The notes under the pieces: generated by a model
The model's input: only the letters and a program-made list of their open reading frames with translations
Database searches by the model: none
Told to the model about the DNA's origin: nothing
Part shown: one piece after another, positions 25,145-37,507 of the stretch
Numbering within the stretch: position 1 is the first letter of the stretch
Layout: each line of letters begins with the position of its first letter
Translations under genes and position numbers: made by a program
From: Albifimbria verrucaria
Lineage: Eukaryota > Ascomycota > Sordariomycetes > Hypocreales > Stachybotryaceae
DNA length: 64,000 nt
Assembly: GCA_020081605.1 (NCBI GenBank)
Contig: JAHREC010000011.1
Span: 5,146,001-5,210,000, forward strand
Reading direction: 5' to 3'

Positions 25145-25853
25145 GATGAAAATACAGAATATTTACAATGGTTCGCAGTTAGAGGCGGTTATGTGATGAA
25201 TGAAGAGCTCTCCAGTGTGCTAGTTGCTCGTTAATTGGCCTTGAACACTGGTAACTCTACAAGTATTCAACGATGGGATGCAAAGTTGGGCAACTACTTA
25301 TTTCCAGTCCAACGAAAAGACGCGCGTGGGAACGCTAGCAGTTGGCCCTGAAATACCAAATACTGTGAACTTCAACGCTGAATTGTCGTGGCGAGAAAGC
25401 TGCAGGTTGGTCCCCTTCGCGCCCGCTCGCTAACAATCCCTAACGAGGCCTTAGGCACACAAACGCATCCGCATTTCCACCCACGTAGACAAAAGATCTA
25501 TCTGTGGGGAACCGTTAGTGCGGTCGGCGCAAGCTGGTCCGAGCTGCATAAAGACCCCGTCGGTCCTTTTTCTGGATGCAAGGGTGACAGAAAAGGATCA
25601 AACCACGGAGAATAGGAGACTAAGCCCTTCTTTCAGCCGTCGGTGGCGGTGATAGATCCTTTACGTGTCCAAGGCATGAAATTTACAAATCTAATCAGAA
25701 TAGGTTCATGTAGCCCGAATCAAGGCAACACAAAATACGGCTCCAACTCTCTTGCGATTGTATCTAAGACGGTCATTTCAATTCGGGTGACACTCCATAT
25801 CTACTTCATATTTTGAATTCAGCATTCTCAAATCTTCTTTAACTGCGAACAAC
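25145..25853. promoter_or_regulatory. Divergent promoter region of DAO 2 and the aldehyde dehydrogenase
   Basis: About 700 bases between two divergent start codons, so probably a shared control region. CGG and CCG triplets are frequent near 25480-25650, but I see no clear palindrome that can be named. A 75-codon frame at 25388-25615 has no motif. Confidence 0.35.
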
Positions 25854-27414
25854 ATGGCAAGCATCTCCTCTAATGAGAAGTTTCAAGATGTTTATCATAG
25901 ACTTCGCGCCACATTTGCAACGGGGAAAACGAAGGATTTGAGATGGCGCAAGTGGCAGTTGAAGCAGCTCTATTGGCTTCTTGATGAGAACGAGCAAGAT
26001 TTCATCGACAGTCTGGCCAAGGACCTCCACAGACATGCATTCGAGTCACTGATGGCCGATATCAATGAGGCCAAAAGGCCGTATTGGAAGCACTAAATCA
26101 TCTTGAGCAGTGGGCGCGAGGAAGTGCTCCCGGAAGCAGGCTTCATCTATGGCACGGTTGGGAAAGCATGGATTCGCAAGGAACCTCTAGGCCTTGTGCT
26201 TGTGGTTGGTGCTTGGAATTTTCCCATCTCGACGCTTATCGATGTTGCAATTGCAGCCATAGCTGCAGGGAATGCTGTCATCATGAAGCCATCCGAGATG
26301 GCGCCTCAAACCGAGCAAGTCCTGGCAGAACTAATCCCCAAATACATGGATAACTCCGCCATTGCGCTTGTTCGAGCGAAACCCGAGGAAATGAAGTTTA
26401 TCCTGGCACATCAGTTCGACTTCATTTTCTATACTGGCAGTAACCGAGTGGGCAAGATCATCGCGTCTGCCGCTGCAAAACACGTTACACCTATAGCGCT
26501 GGAGCTAGGTGGCCAAGCCCCGCCATTGTTACAAAGACTGCCAATTTAGATATCACCGCGAAGCGGCTCGTCAACGCGAAGCTACAAAACCTTGGCCAGA
26601 TTTGTGTGTGTGTAAATCATGTATTTGCTGACCCAGAGATTTACGACGCTTTGACGGCTCGCATGGTGCATTGGGCAACAACAATGCTCAAGGATGGGAA
26701 TCAAACCTTAGCCCGTATCGTCAGTGAGCGACATTTTGACCGACTGAAAGATCTGATCGAGGGTACAAAGGGAATGTAGTGTTCACTGGTGAGCATGCAA
26801 GAGATGAGAAGTTCATACACCCAACCATTGTCACCGATGTTTCGATGGACGACAGTCTGCTGCAGGAGGAAATTTTCGGACCATTGCTCCCCGTCATCAA
26901 GTCAGATCTAAATTCTGCCCTCCGAACCATCAACAGCATGCCTCACCCCTGGCACTCTACATATTTTCGGAGTCGCAAACAGAGATTAACAAAGTTCTCG
27001 ACACCACGCAGTCAGGTGGAGTGACTATCAATGATGTTGGTATTCACGCAGATGTGCCCTCAGCGCCTTTTGGTGGCGTAGGCCACTCGGGCTTTGGTAG
27101 CTACCATGGACAATGGGGATTTAACACGTTCAGTCATAATAGAACAGTAGTGACGCTTCCCACATGGATCGACAGATTTACAGAGTGGCGTTATCCGCCT
27201 TTCGACATCGTCAATCGATCAGAGGTTGATGCAGGTAAACCTAATTTCAAAAGGGAGAAAGTCTCGAAGACCAACGAATTGGCAAATCTTGGTTGACTCG
27301 GGTACCAGTGTTTGGTTTCTTGTTTGGATAGGCATTGTGTCAGTTATATTTATTGACTGGAGAAATATCACAGCTTTTTACTTGTATTGCCAAATTAAAT
27401 GTTTACACTTTTGA
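25854..27414 (+). CDS. Aldehyde dehydrogenase, fatty-aldehyde (HFD1/ALDH3-like) type
   Basis: Oxidises an aldehyde to an acid with NAD(P)+. Motifs: GAWNFPISTLIDVAIAAIAAGN, KPSEMAPQT, FYTGSNRVGKII, the catalytic Glu in LELGGQAP, the catalytic Cys in GQICVCVNHVF, and EEIFGPLLPV. The lack of a long N-terminal extension fits the ALDH3-like class. After a last frame change near 27260 the sequence runs through a very hydrophobic stretch (VWFLVWIGIVSVIFI), consistent with the C-terminal membrane anchor known from fatty-aldehyde dehydrogenases. Without that change the frame stops at 27296. Breaks near 26077, 26110, 26518-26521, 26775 and 26946-26949 lie mostly in short runs. It may act on aldehydes from the FAD oxidases or from the neighbouring CYP505. 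Confidence 0.85.
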
Positions 27415-28046
27415 TTGCCATGATACCATTATTATTAGTGCTAGGATATACATTTAGAAGAAGCATAGACCTTTAAAGTACCTTCATAGCAACCTAGAGG
27501 TAGTGCTACTTGTGGAGTCTTGATTCCTGCTAGGAAAGCCAGTTGTCTCGTATCCATTTTAGGGGCCCGCCCTAGCTGTGGTTACTCGCAATAATGATAC
27601 CTGAGCCAAAAATGCACTGTTCTTCTCGAAGTGAATCCCTGCAAGCCCAATCCTTATCTCCAACACCTCATCAATCGGAAAGTGTTCCATCATATCCCTC
27701 ACAGCAAGCAGCGAGGACTCCTGATTTGACAAATGTGATGACTGATTACGAAAGGTGGAGAAATATTTCCCAACAAGGGTCAGTTTCAGGGCTTTAGGTG
27801 TATTGAGGAAAAGCCCCGTCGGGGCTTTCTACCTTGCTCGGTCACTCCTAGCGGCCTGAGTGGCCCTGAGGTTAGACGAAGTCCGCGGCACCCGATATTG
27901 GATTGTGAAACAAGTTATTCCCTATGTGTAGTCCTATATAGACACAGAAACATGTAGTGTAATGTGCCTGCCCAGTCTGTATTACTTTCCCAACCCTCCT
28001 TCCAATGAAATTCATGCTATGGTAATCAATACCTACAACAAACGCG
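27415..28046. other. Intergenic 5' of the P450-reductase gene
   Basis: About 630 bases. The only notable structure is a perfect 8-bp hairpin at 27810-27828, listed separately. A short open frame at 27594-27797 has no motifs. Confidence 0.5.
27810..27828. repeat. Short perfect inverted repeat (8-bp stem, 3-base loop)
   Basis: AAAGCCCC, loop GTC, GGGGCTTT. It resembles a rho-independent terminator stem but lacks the following T run and lies in fungal DNA. Possibly chance, or a protein-binding palindrome upstream of the CYP505 gene. Confidence 0.55.
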
Positions 28047-31000
28047 ATGGCTTCCGAAAAGAGGAACCTCATATCTATCCCAGAGCCGAAGGGACTACCT
28101 TATATTGGCAATGTACTGGAGTTTAGATCAGAGGTCTCGTTACATGATCTTGATCGCCTTCATAAGACGTATGGTAAGTGAGTGAGGTGCCTTACCTCTA
28201 GTGAAATCGACTTTGCTCGTTGAAATCTGAAACTGAGCATTCCCTCCCAGGCGATATCTACCGTCTACGTTTCCCTGGGCTAGGGTCTTGCGTCATGGTG
28301 GGCAGTCAAAAACTCGTTAATGAACTATGCGATGAGAAACGGTTTAAAAAATCCATCCAAGCTGAAGTGGCCGAAGCACGTCTCGCCACTGGAGATGGGT
28401 TATTCACAGCCAGGATTGAAGAGCCAAACTGGGAGTGGCCCATCGCGTCCTAATGCCTGCTTTTGGTCCAGTTTCGATCCAAGGCATGTTTGACGAGATG
28501 TACGATATTGTGACCCAAATGGCTCTAAAGTGGGCTCGGTTCGGTCCATCCAATCCTATTCCCGCCAGCGAAGATTTTACACGCCTCACCCTTGATACAC
28601 TTGCCCTCTGCTCCATGGGTTATCGTTTTAACTCATTCTACAATGACGAACTACATCCGTTTGTTAAAAGCATGGGAGAGTCTTTGGTTGAGCTTGGCAA
28701 TCGTACTCAGCGGCCAAAGTGGGCAAATGCCTTTTTCCTGCTATCCGAGCGTAAGCTCCGCAAAGACATCGACCTCATGCGAAAAACGTCGAATGAGCTA
28801 CTACAGGCCAGAAAGGCTCATCCGAATGGTGGCAACAGAAAGGATCTGCTGCACGCCATGCTGGAGGGAGTAGACCCCAAGACAGGCCAGAAGCTTAGTG
28901 ACGAAAGCATCATCAATAATTTGGTGACATTCCTCGTTGCGGGACATGAGACGACTTCTGGGACTTTGTCTTTTGCTTTTTACTCATTACTCAAGAATCC
29001 TGAGACGTATAAGAAGGCTCAGCAAGAAGTAGACTTGGTCATAGGTCTAGAGCCTGTCACAGTTGAAAAGCTATCCAAGCTGAAGTACATTGCCGCGGTC
29101 AGTCTAATCAGTCATGTCTGAATATTTTTCGGAGACACTACAAGATTCTAGCTTCGGAATCTGGTGTTCAAATGCAATTTTAACATTGATTTAGGTACTG
29201 AGAGAGACGCTACGTCAATGCTCCCAATCCCTGGAATCACGCTCGAGGCCTACGAGGACACTGTACTAGATGGCCGCTACCCAGTCAAGAAAGGAGAGCC
29301 AATTGCGGCTATTTTCTCCAGATCTCACCTTGATCCGACTGTATTCGGCGATGACGCTGAGCAGTTCAAACCAGAGAGAATGCTCGACGAAAACTTTGAC
29401 CGCTTGCAAAAACAGTTTCCCAATTGTTGGAAGCCTTTTGGCAATGGTATGAGAGCATGTATCGGGCGCCCCTTCGCCTGGCAGGAGATGCTTCTAGCGA
29501 TGGCGATTCTTCTCCAGAATTTCGACTTCAGTCTACATGACCCTTCATACACGCTCAAGATTTCAGAAACACTCACGATCAAGCCGAAAGAGTTTTTATG
29601 CGAGCATCTCTTCGACGCAATATGACGCCGCTGGACCTGGAACACAACCTTCGTGGTGAAAGTTCAGTAAAAGCAGCCGTAACGGATAAATATAATTCCC
29701 AACATGATTCCACCATTAATGGTCTGTCAGCCATTTCACTGAGCATTTATTACGGCTCTAACAGCGGCACTTGCGAAGCCCTTGCCCGACGCTTGGCTTC
29801 TAATGCCTCACACCATGGCTTCAAGGTTGCAGTAGTCAACCCGATTGACATGGCAAAGCACGAAATCAGACCGAATAATCCAGTGATTCTCTTCATCTCT
29901 TCGTACGAAGGCCAACCACCTGACAACGCGAAGGATTTTGTTGCTTGGATCCAGAGCTTTGTTGGTAACGAAACCAACGGAATCGCCTATGCAGTTTTCG
30001 GTGCTGGTAATTCGGAGTGGCATCAAACATTCCATAAAATCCCTCGCCTCATCGACAGAAAATTAACGGAGCATGGTGGTGAGCGTCTTGTGCCTTTGGG
30101 GCTGACGGATGTTGCAAAGAAAAATCCATTCCACGATTTGGAATTGTGGGAGGACAATACGCTTTGGCCGGGCCTCGAATCGAAATACTCAATAGCCAAA
30201 AAGGATGAGAGACATGATAAGATGAAGCTGAAAATAGAGGTATCGAGGTCACGCAGTTCGATCCTTCGTCAAGATGTCAAAGAGGCCTTGGTCGTAACTG
30301 CCAAAAGCCTCACTAAGTCGGACATGCCCGCAAAGAGACATATTGAGATACGGCTCCCAGAAGGCCAGACGTATGAAGTGGGAGACTATCTTGCTGTCCT
30401 CCCTTTCAATCCACGCGAAACTGTCGTACGTGTTTTACGACGCTTCCAACTTGCCGGAGATGCTCTTCTAAACATCAAAGGTGAAAGTGGCATATTGCTG
30501 CCAAGCAATATCCCCATTTCGGCAGTGGACTTACTCAGCTTTTTGTCGAGCTCACAGTACCTGCTACTAGAAAAGACGTTCAAGTCCTCTCGGCTCATTC
30601 ACCTGACGAGAAAACCCAACACGAGCTTAGGTTACTAGCCGGCGAAGAGCTATATGACCAAGAAATCGCAGCAGATCGCATTTCAGTTTTAGATTTGCTG
30701 GAGAAGTATACCACTATAGAGCTCCCGTTCGAGATGTTCTTAGGCATGCTGTGCTCTATACGCATCAGACAGTAGTAAGTATCTACCGTTGCCCCGACAA
30801 CCGATTCAAGCCAACTTGACTAACCGGGAGTATCTCTGTCTAGCTCCATCTCCTCATCGCCTCTGCAGGATCCTCGCTGTGTTTCTCTGACCTATTCAGT
30901 AATTAACCAAGCTACCCTCGGTGGACAACATAGGCACATAGGCGTGGCTTCCAACTACTTGGCTAGTCTTGGCCCGGGAGACCGTTTAAATGTTGCCGTG

Positions 31001-31498
31001 CGCCCATCTACATTCTTTCGTCGGCTACGCGATTCGGAGGTCTCGCCTGTCATCTGTGTTGCTGCCGGTTCTGGTCTTGCGCCTTTCCGAGGTCTAACAC
31101 AACAACGAGTAGCTCATATCAGACGCAAACAATATCTTCCACCGGCACTACTATTTTATGGCTGCCGCGGGGTTGGCGACGATATCTATCGTGATGAGTT
31201 TGACACTTGGGAAGCCGAAGGCGCCATGACTATAATTAGGGCATACTCTTGGTACAAAGAAGACACCGCTGGCTGCAAGTATGTGCAAAACCGTTTGGTT
31301 GAGCAGAAAGAAGCATTCTTGAGGCTTTGGAATGATGGTGCGAACCTCTTCGTTTGTGGTGGCCGAGAGATGTGTAGAGCAGTCGAGGTGGCTTGTACCG
31401 AGATATTCAGGGAACCTAATGGAATGACGAAAGAGGAAGGTCAAAAATTGTTTGATGAATCTCGAAATAAGAGGATCTTTATAGACAGCTTTAGTTAA
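28047..31498 (+). CDS. Self-sufficient cytochrome P450-NADPH reductase fusion, CYP505 family
   Basis: One polypeptide with a haem domain followed by FMN, FAD and NADPH domains, like bacterial CYP102 and fungal P450foxy. Haem part: PEPKGLPYIGNV, I-helix FLVAGHETTSGTL, ETLR, PERM and FGNGMRACIGR with the ligand Cys. Reductase part: YYGSNSGTCEALARRLA (FMN), YAVFGAGNSEWHQTF, RQYSISSSP (FAD), and CVAAGSGLAPFRG then LLFYGCR (NADPH). Introns: 28174-28250, 29098-29194 and 30775-30843. Breaks at 28431-28433 (G), about 29212 (T), 29593-29597 (T) and 30540-30544 (T) are each cured by one base. No membrane anchor, so cytosolic. The family hydroxylates fatty acids sub-terminally. The neighbouring aldehyde dehydrogenase may use downstream products. 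Confidence 0.93.
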
Positions 31499-33093
31499 GA
31501 GAAAGCGTCTAATCTATGGAATAAAGAATTTGCTGCTATGTTCTCTAAATGTTTCTTTTGACATGGTGCCAATGTCAATACGGTTAATACTTATAATCAC
31601 AGAGACGCCCGCCTCAAATATCCAGACTTTTACATTAAGGTGCCCTATAGAAGTATGTGACAGTATCTTATAGCATAGCACATGCAAAACGATCGCATTG
31701 CTTCGCTGATAGTTCTAGCATCCACTCTATCCTCTTTTCATCACCGTGTTAATTCGTTTCAACTGTGAATTCTATCAGAGCAGGTCACAAATTCTTTGTC
31801 GAAGTGCAGAGCTCTGGGGACACACAACCTACACGATCGAGGATATCATCTTTGTGAGACTCAGGATGTGATGGAAGACTAGGAACTAGACGTGGCTCAC
31901 ACCGCGTGCGATCGACGATAAAGTGCTGGGACCATCTTTATTGAAACGCCATGGAGCAGCCCCTTTCGTTTTCCAAGACATTCGACCCAGAGTAATGGCT
32001 TACGTGAACAAGTATTCCAGTAGTTTCAGATGGTGGTTCAATCTTCTAATGTGATATTTGATAGCTATAGTGGGGAGCTTTGCTGCTAGTCCTGTGCGTT
32101 GAGTGACTCAGCTGAAAAGAGGAAATGAGAGCTTTACCAATATAAGACATTGTCTCAGCTCAAGCTAGGTGGTGTTCGGCTCCGGAGTTTCCGTGGTTAT
32201 AAGTGTGGAGACAGCAAGGGTGCATAGAGCAAGGATCTAAGCCAATTGATATCAGTAAATACAAAAGTACTGTCAGTCTTTAATAAATCATGCTCAGAAT
32301 CAAGTACATCATCATTTATCTATTTACCTCAAGATACTTGAATGGTCCGAGATCTTTCTCCTCTGATACATGTATTAACTAGTACATGACGACTAACTAA
32401 GCCAGCGGGGGCTATTTGCATCAGTGTCGCCTTTACACTCAAGAAGACCATTATAAACATTTGCCCATACAACTCGGAAAATAATCCGTTTACAAAGGGA
32501 TAGACCGTGCCAAACAAGGAGCAGAATCTCAACTGTGGCGGCCTGTTTCTGGCGAGTCCCACTCATTGCTAGATAATGTCGTTCACTTTCGAACAGTACT
32601 TAGACATAAACTGCTTGAGATATAAACAGTTACGCTGGATAGTCTTGGCGAGTAATTTCCAATGATTGTTGTCTTTCCATTGCCTGCAAAATAGTAGATT
32701 AAACTGGCATGATAAGAATAAGAAAGGTGAACCCGTAGCTCGCATTTTACAAAGAGTTGCTTCTATAAACGCCGAGGCTAGTCTCGGCAGGGGTCTTTTC
32801 CGAAGCTAAGACGTGACGTCAAAATTGCTTTTGCAGGACTCAAGTTCGTAATGCTGGGGCTACCGGTAATGCTAACCAAAAAAAAGCTGAGCAGGTGGCT
32901 GTCCTTAGTTGTCACGGCTATTGTGATATACCAAGATCATCTCATGCTCATTTCAAGATCTCAAGTATAAAGAGCACCACTTCTCCCACAAGATCATCAT
33001 TGCTTCAACATTGATCAGTCACTTCACGTCTATCTCGGGCATACACACACTACTTCCTCTTCTACCTCATTATACTTTGTTGTTATCGCTAGA
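31499..33093. other. Intergenic, 1.6 kb, no supported gene
   Basis: Contains the 3' region of the CYP505 gene and the promoter of the HsbA gene. Open frames are under 80 codons and lack motifs. Confidence 0.5.
32966..32971 (+). promoter_or_regulatory. TATA box candidate of the HsbA gene
   Basis: TATAAA 123 bases upstream of the ATG, followed by a CT-rich leader (33037-33070) of the kind common in highly expressed fungal genes. Confidence 0.4.
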
Positions 33094-33808
33094 ATGCAGT
33101 TCTCTATTCTCAAGCTTGCCGTTGCTGCACTGGCTATCTGTAGCGATACGGTTCTGGGAGCCACCACTCCAGCACAGACAGTGGCTAACATCCGAACGTT
33201 GACCACAAAATCCCAAGCCCTCCAAGCTCCGGCTTCGAGTATCACTATTCTCAACGGTCCCTTAATTGTTATTGGCCAGGACCCTTTCCAGTGAGTTAAA
33301 TACAATACACATTGTTAATCTGTACTAGTAAATGTGGAGTTGAATATGGAGCGGCTAATATCAATTTTTGAACAGCAAATCATTGCTGGTTTTACAGATA
33401 TCATTACCACTACTACCACAGCTATCGCGCAGATGCAGGGTAGTGATCCAGTGACAGCCTCTGCTGACGCTAATGCCATCTTCGACGCCTTCCGCGAATT
33501 TGTACGAGTTCATCAAGTGCTCCTTAATATTCTTATTGGCAAGGCCGGTTTATTCACTACCGTGCCTGTCGTTGGACAGCCAGTAGCCGCAGTCCTACGA
33601 CAGCTGGAGAGTATTGTTGATGTAAGTCTTCTCTAGTCGATTGCTAGTAACCTAGTACACAGAGCACTAATCGAATGCTACCTAGACTGTCGCATTCATG
33701 CTTATCGATACTGTCCAGGTCAGGGCCCAAGGTCTTGGTAGGGAGGCTAAAGCGCTGTCCGGAACGATTAAGGTCGCTATTGCGGCATATGACCGTTTGA
33801 CTGCTTAG
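33094..33808 (+). CDS. Hydrophobic surface-binding protein A (HsbA)-like secreted protein
   Basis: Small secreted wall or surface protein of the PF12296 family, which adsorbs to hydrophobic surfaces and can recruit cutinase-like enzymes in Aspergillus. It has a signal peptide of about 22 residues (MQFSILKLAVAALAICSDTVLG), then TPAQTVANIRTLTTKSQAL and a helical repeat region (FTDIITTTTTAIAQM, FREFVRVHQVLLNILIGKAG). Exon 2 ends at 33621 with intron 33622-33685, and the last exon ends in TAG at 33806-33808. Intron 1 runs from 33291 (GTGAGT) to about 33375. The reading frame across it needs one extra A, so there is probably one base error. The family has no enzyme activity. Confidence 0.85.
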
Positions 33809-34399
33809 TGACTAGGAAAATGTATTGGAGAATAGCTAGGGATTTTGTAGGACAATTAGGATAAATTTTGGGATTGTTTTTGGTTTATCATAAGATACCC
33901 TTGGTTCTTATGGGTGCAATCTTTTATTTACCTATTAAATTCAACTCACTTAGTTTCTCAGGCTCCTCTTTCTTAGAGTTCATCAAAGCAACGAAAACAA
34001 GACTGGCCTCAAGGAGTAACGTGACATAATGTGTCCTCAACTATGGTTCACAAATATTCGCTCTTGTATAGAGCTCACATCTCCAAATCTTGTAATAATT
34101 ATCAAGGAGTATCCGCCGCAGAGACTTGGTTAGAATTTCAATAACAGCAGACCTTTAACATAAATGATATGTTATTTTTCAGGCCAACCCTGTTGAGTGC
34201 CTAACTTTTAGAGAAAAAAAAGGCGCACGATATTTCAGGTGACCAAACGGAGAATTTACAGGCTAAGGCTTCCGCCCTCACGTGGTCTTACTTCACATCC
34301 AATTATCCGAATCCAATCAGTCATTTATGTTCACAAGCCGATACTGGCGCTGTTTTCTTGGCTTTCGTACGTACTATAAGCTATACCACGGTAAACTTG
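33809..34399. other. Intergenic between convergent genes
   Basis: About 590 AT-rich bases between the HsbA and pectate-lyase 3' ends. An A run lies at 34213-34220. No gene supported. Confidence 0.5.
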
Positions 34400-37300
34400 C
34401 TATATGATCGCTACTCCAAATGGCCTGGACCACTCGCTTCCATCTTCGTCAACAATGCCCAATGTTAACCGTTCAACACCTCTCACTGGACCAGCTTCGT
34501 ACGTGAGTTTTGATCCGGCGATAGAAGCTCTACCTTTTGTTGCACCAGTAATTGTGAAGCTTGGTGAAGGGAATCCAGCCGCCAACCGAGCAACGTCAAC
34601 AGTGACCGCCTCGGATGACGATACGAATGCATGAGGATCAGCCATCCAGTTGATGTAACCTTCCAAAGGTGTCCACCCGTCTCCACCGGTTGATCCATCC
34701 CACCAATCTGCGATTCCGTCATTGTCAATGTCCCAATCTGCATCTCTCTTGGTAGTTGGGAAATCTTCCAATCCCCAACATCTGCCGGGTCGTCAATAAG
34801 ACCCTTCTTGCCTGTCTTGGACCCAGTGTATGTGTATGTGCCGGTCAAAGTTTCGTTGGTAATTCGTCTTGAAAGGAATCAGATCATCAAGAACAAAATC
34901 AGAGGTTTGTTATCTTACTTGTCATGATCATCCTGAACCGGCTGGCTGGCTCCAGAATCGGAGAGAACACGCTTATAAGCCTCTGTAGAGGTCTGGGTGT
35001 CCACGTAAGACTCAAAAAGCTAAAAATCCATTAGCTGTCTTTAAATGTCCTAGAGCAGTATGGCAACCCAAGACAAATAGTCATGTCGGAGATACGCAGT
35101 GAAGATGGAAGCATGATGCTGAATGACATACGGTTGGTCAAAGAATTTTTGATATTGAGGTGCAGGGTTGATTGTAACAGCCGCATAACAAGCGATATTC
35201 TTCGTCTGGCCTGTACCATCTTGGACGTATTGAATCGAATCCTGGGTGAATACTCCAGGCATCGAGTTCCCTGCACAATAGTATTGCTGTGTGCCAGGAA
35301 GACCGTCTTCGTACTGGTGGATTATTAATATTTGTTGTCTCAACCCTCGCTGGTGCTTTGCTCACCTGTGCCTTCATCGCATAAGTAAGGCTGCTAGCAG
35401 GACCTTGCTTATAGACATTTCCAACAAAGTTGACCTTGTGTGCCCCACCATCATTGACGCGACCGCCGAAGTTATAGACCACATTGTTACGAATATCCAA
35501 TCGGCCTGCAAAGTTTCTGTTTGTGGTCAGTGATCCCATTTCCCAAGGTTTCGCTCTCTTAGAAACCAATTACATACCCATTGTAATCTGTGCCGCCGCC
35601 CATGGACCAACTTCTGCCTAGTTAATCTCCATCAGTAACTACGAGTCTTGTAGCCAAGCCGTGATTACATACCCTCAGCATGGGCAAGAAGATTATGATG
35701 GAAGCTGCCAATATCGCCACCAATTGTTGCCGAATAACCATGAGCGGTTCCTTCGGGGTAGTTCTTGTGGCCGGCAACATTCAGTGGCTCAGATATCATG
35801 CTCCTTTGGAACGTGATGTTGTACGCAGACCGCGAAGAGAAACTCTCATCGATCCCCAGCCCTGTGCTTGTCAGCTTCTTGACTAGCGGTCAAAGCAACT
35901 TGAGATTTACCACGGAGCATCTGTCGAAAATGGCGTAATTTGAGCCGGCCATGCCCATGCCATCAACAGTAACCCCAGAGACTTTACCGGGCCTAACACG
36001 GATATGCCTCCAAATAATGTCGTTTGCACCAGTCAATCCGATGGGATGCCCCTAATTGGTCCAAGTCAGACGAGTCTAAGCAATTACGATAGTTATGGGC
36101 AGCTGTTAAGAGACAAACTCGGTCTCAGGAAAGCTTAAAAGACGTTTTATGACTGACCTGGATCACAATTCCTTTGCCTGGAGCCGTTTGTCCAGCCAGT
36201 GTCACGTAACGGCCCCATTCAGTGTTCAAGCTTAACCGGGATTTCAGCGTAATGACTCCTCCAACATCGAAAATAATGATTCTAGGACCTTTAACTGACA
36301 GAAGGGCATATCTTAAAGTTCCGGGATCTGTGGTATCCTCGAGACTGGTAACTTTGACAACCCGGCCGCCTCGGCCGCCTCGTGCAAACCGCCTGTGCCA
36401 TGTCAGCAATACTGAGTTCCATTACCATTCACTATATAACTCAATCAACAGAAATTCGACGCTTACCCATAGCCTTCAGCACCTGGAAACGCCAGCTGAG
36501 CTAAACGGAACATCCAAACCCGTCCAATGTGAACACCGCATGTAGAAATGACATCCACACGCCAATAGTATGTGTCAAAAGTGTTGAGTCCTAGTAAAAG
36601 GGATTAGAGTTTAGTTGTGGTATTTTCAAGGTATTTACATGAGATGTCACCTTCAAATGTGACGGTAGTACCGTCTTGCTCAGCACTCACAAGTTCTAAA
36701 TCAGTGTCCGACTTGCCTAAATAGATGTTGTACTTGGGCGATGAGATTTTAACTGCAGTCCATGATGCGTCAACCTTCCCATCTTCACTCTCGATTCTCT
36801 CGTCAAGATGACGCGGGATAGGAAGCTAATTTCAGCAGCTGGTGGCGGGCCATCAACCTCAAAACCGTTCAGCCAGACCTTTTCATCACCACCACTAGGA
36901 GTAAACGTGATCTGCACTGTTTGATCTGTGGAAGACACGGTAAAATTAATGTATAACTGTGCTGCCTGCCAAATATTATCGACGCGGATGCTTTGAGTAA
37001 AATTCTGTAGGAGTAGTCAGACAGCAGCTTGATCATCATATGAATAATAACTCACGGAGGTGACTTCCTCTCCGTCTACCGCGATATTCAGGGCGGCAGT
37101 GGTTTTTATTGCGTCCCAAGCATTATGCCATGTCTTAAGTTTATGTTTTCCTTCTGGAAGTCCTTTGATGGATAAGGTGATGGCTCCAGATGAGGATGTA
37201 AGACCTGCGGCTGCTAGACGCTCTCCAAAATGCGGAATCCATCGAGCATAGACAATGCGGTACCAGCCACCCTTCAGACCGTTTCCAGCAATCGTGTATT

Positions 37301-37507
37301 CGATATTGTCGTTGGTGATAGATGAGCTGTTTCCATCCGTGAACAGCCATGATTTGTACTCCGTTTCATATTCATTCATAGCTCGTACAGCAGCCCCAAT
37401 GAAACGGTATCGCACGGTGGTGCTTGGCGCAGTTGGAGCCGGGCTGTTCGCCAAGACCCCACCCAAGCTGGCTACTAGCAGTGCTGCTACCACAAAGGAC
37501 TCTTCAT
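34400..37507 (-). CDS. Large secreted pectate lyase with bacterial-type architecture
   Basis: Predicted secreted pectin-cleaving lyase. A start at 37507 with one added T gives MKSPFVVAALL and a signal peptide; the uncorrected frame opens only near 37493. In order: an accessory beta-rich domain (TVRYRFIGAAV ... KGLPEGKHKL), a fibronectin-III-like piece (NTFDTYYWRVDV), the beta-helix core (FARGGRGGRVVKVTSLED, IIFDVGGVI, TLAGQTAPGKGIVIQ, IIWRHIRVRPG, AHGYSATIGGDIGSFHHNLLAHAEGR, LDIRNNVVYNFGGRVNDGG), and a C-terminal DWDIDNDGIADWWDG loop that looks like a calcium-binding type-3 repeat. There are at least eight small introns. Single-base breaks occur near 36800 and 34760. The pattern is closest to PL1-like enzymes of Bacteroidetes. 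Substrate specificity is inferred. Confidence 0.8.

Noticed and set aside
27810..27828. Rho-independent terminator
   Set aside because: No T run follows the stem and the context is eukaryotic; kept only as an inverted repeat.
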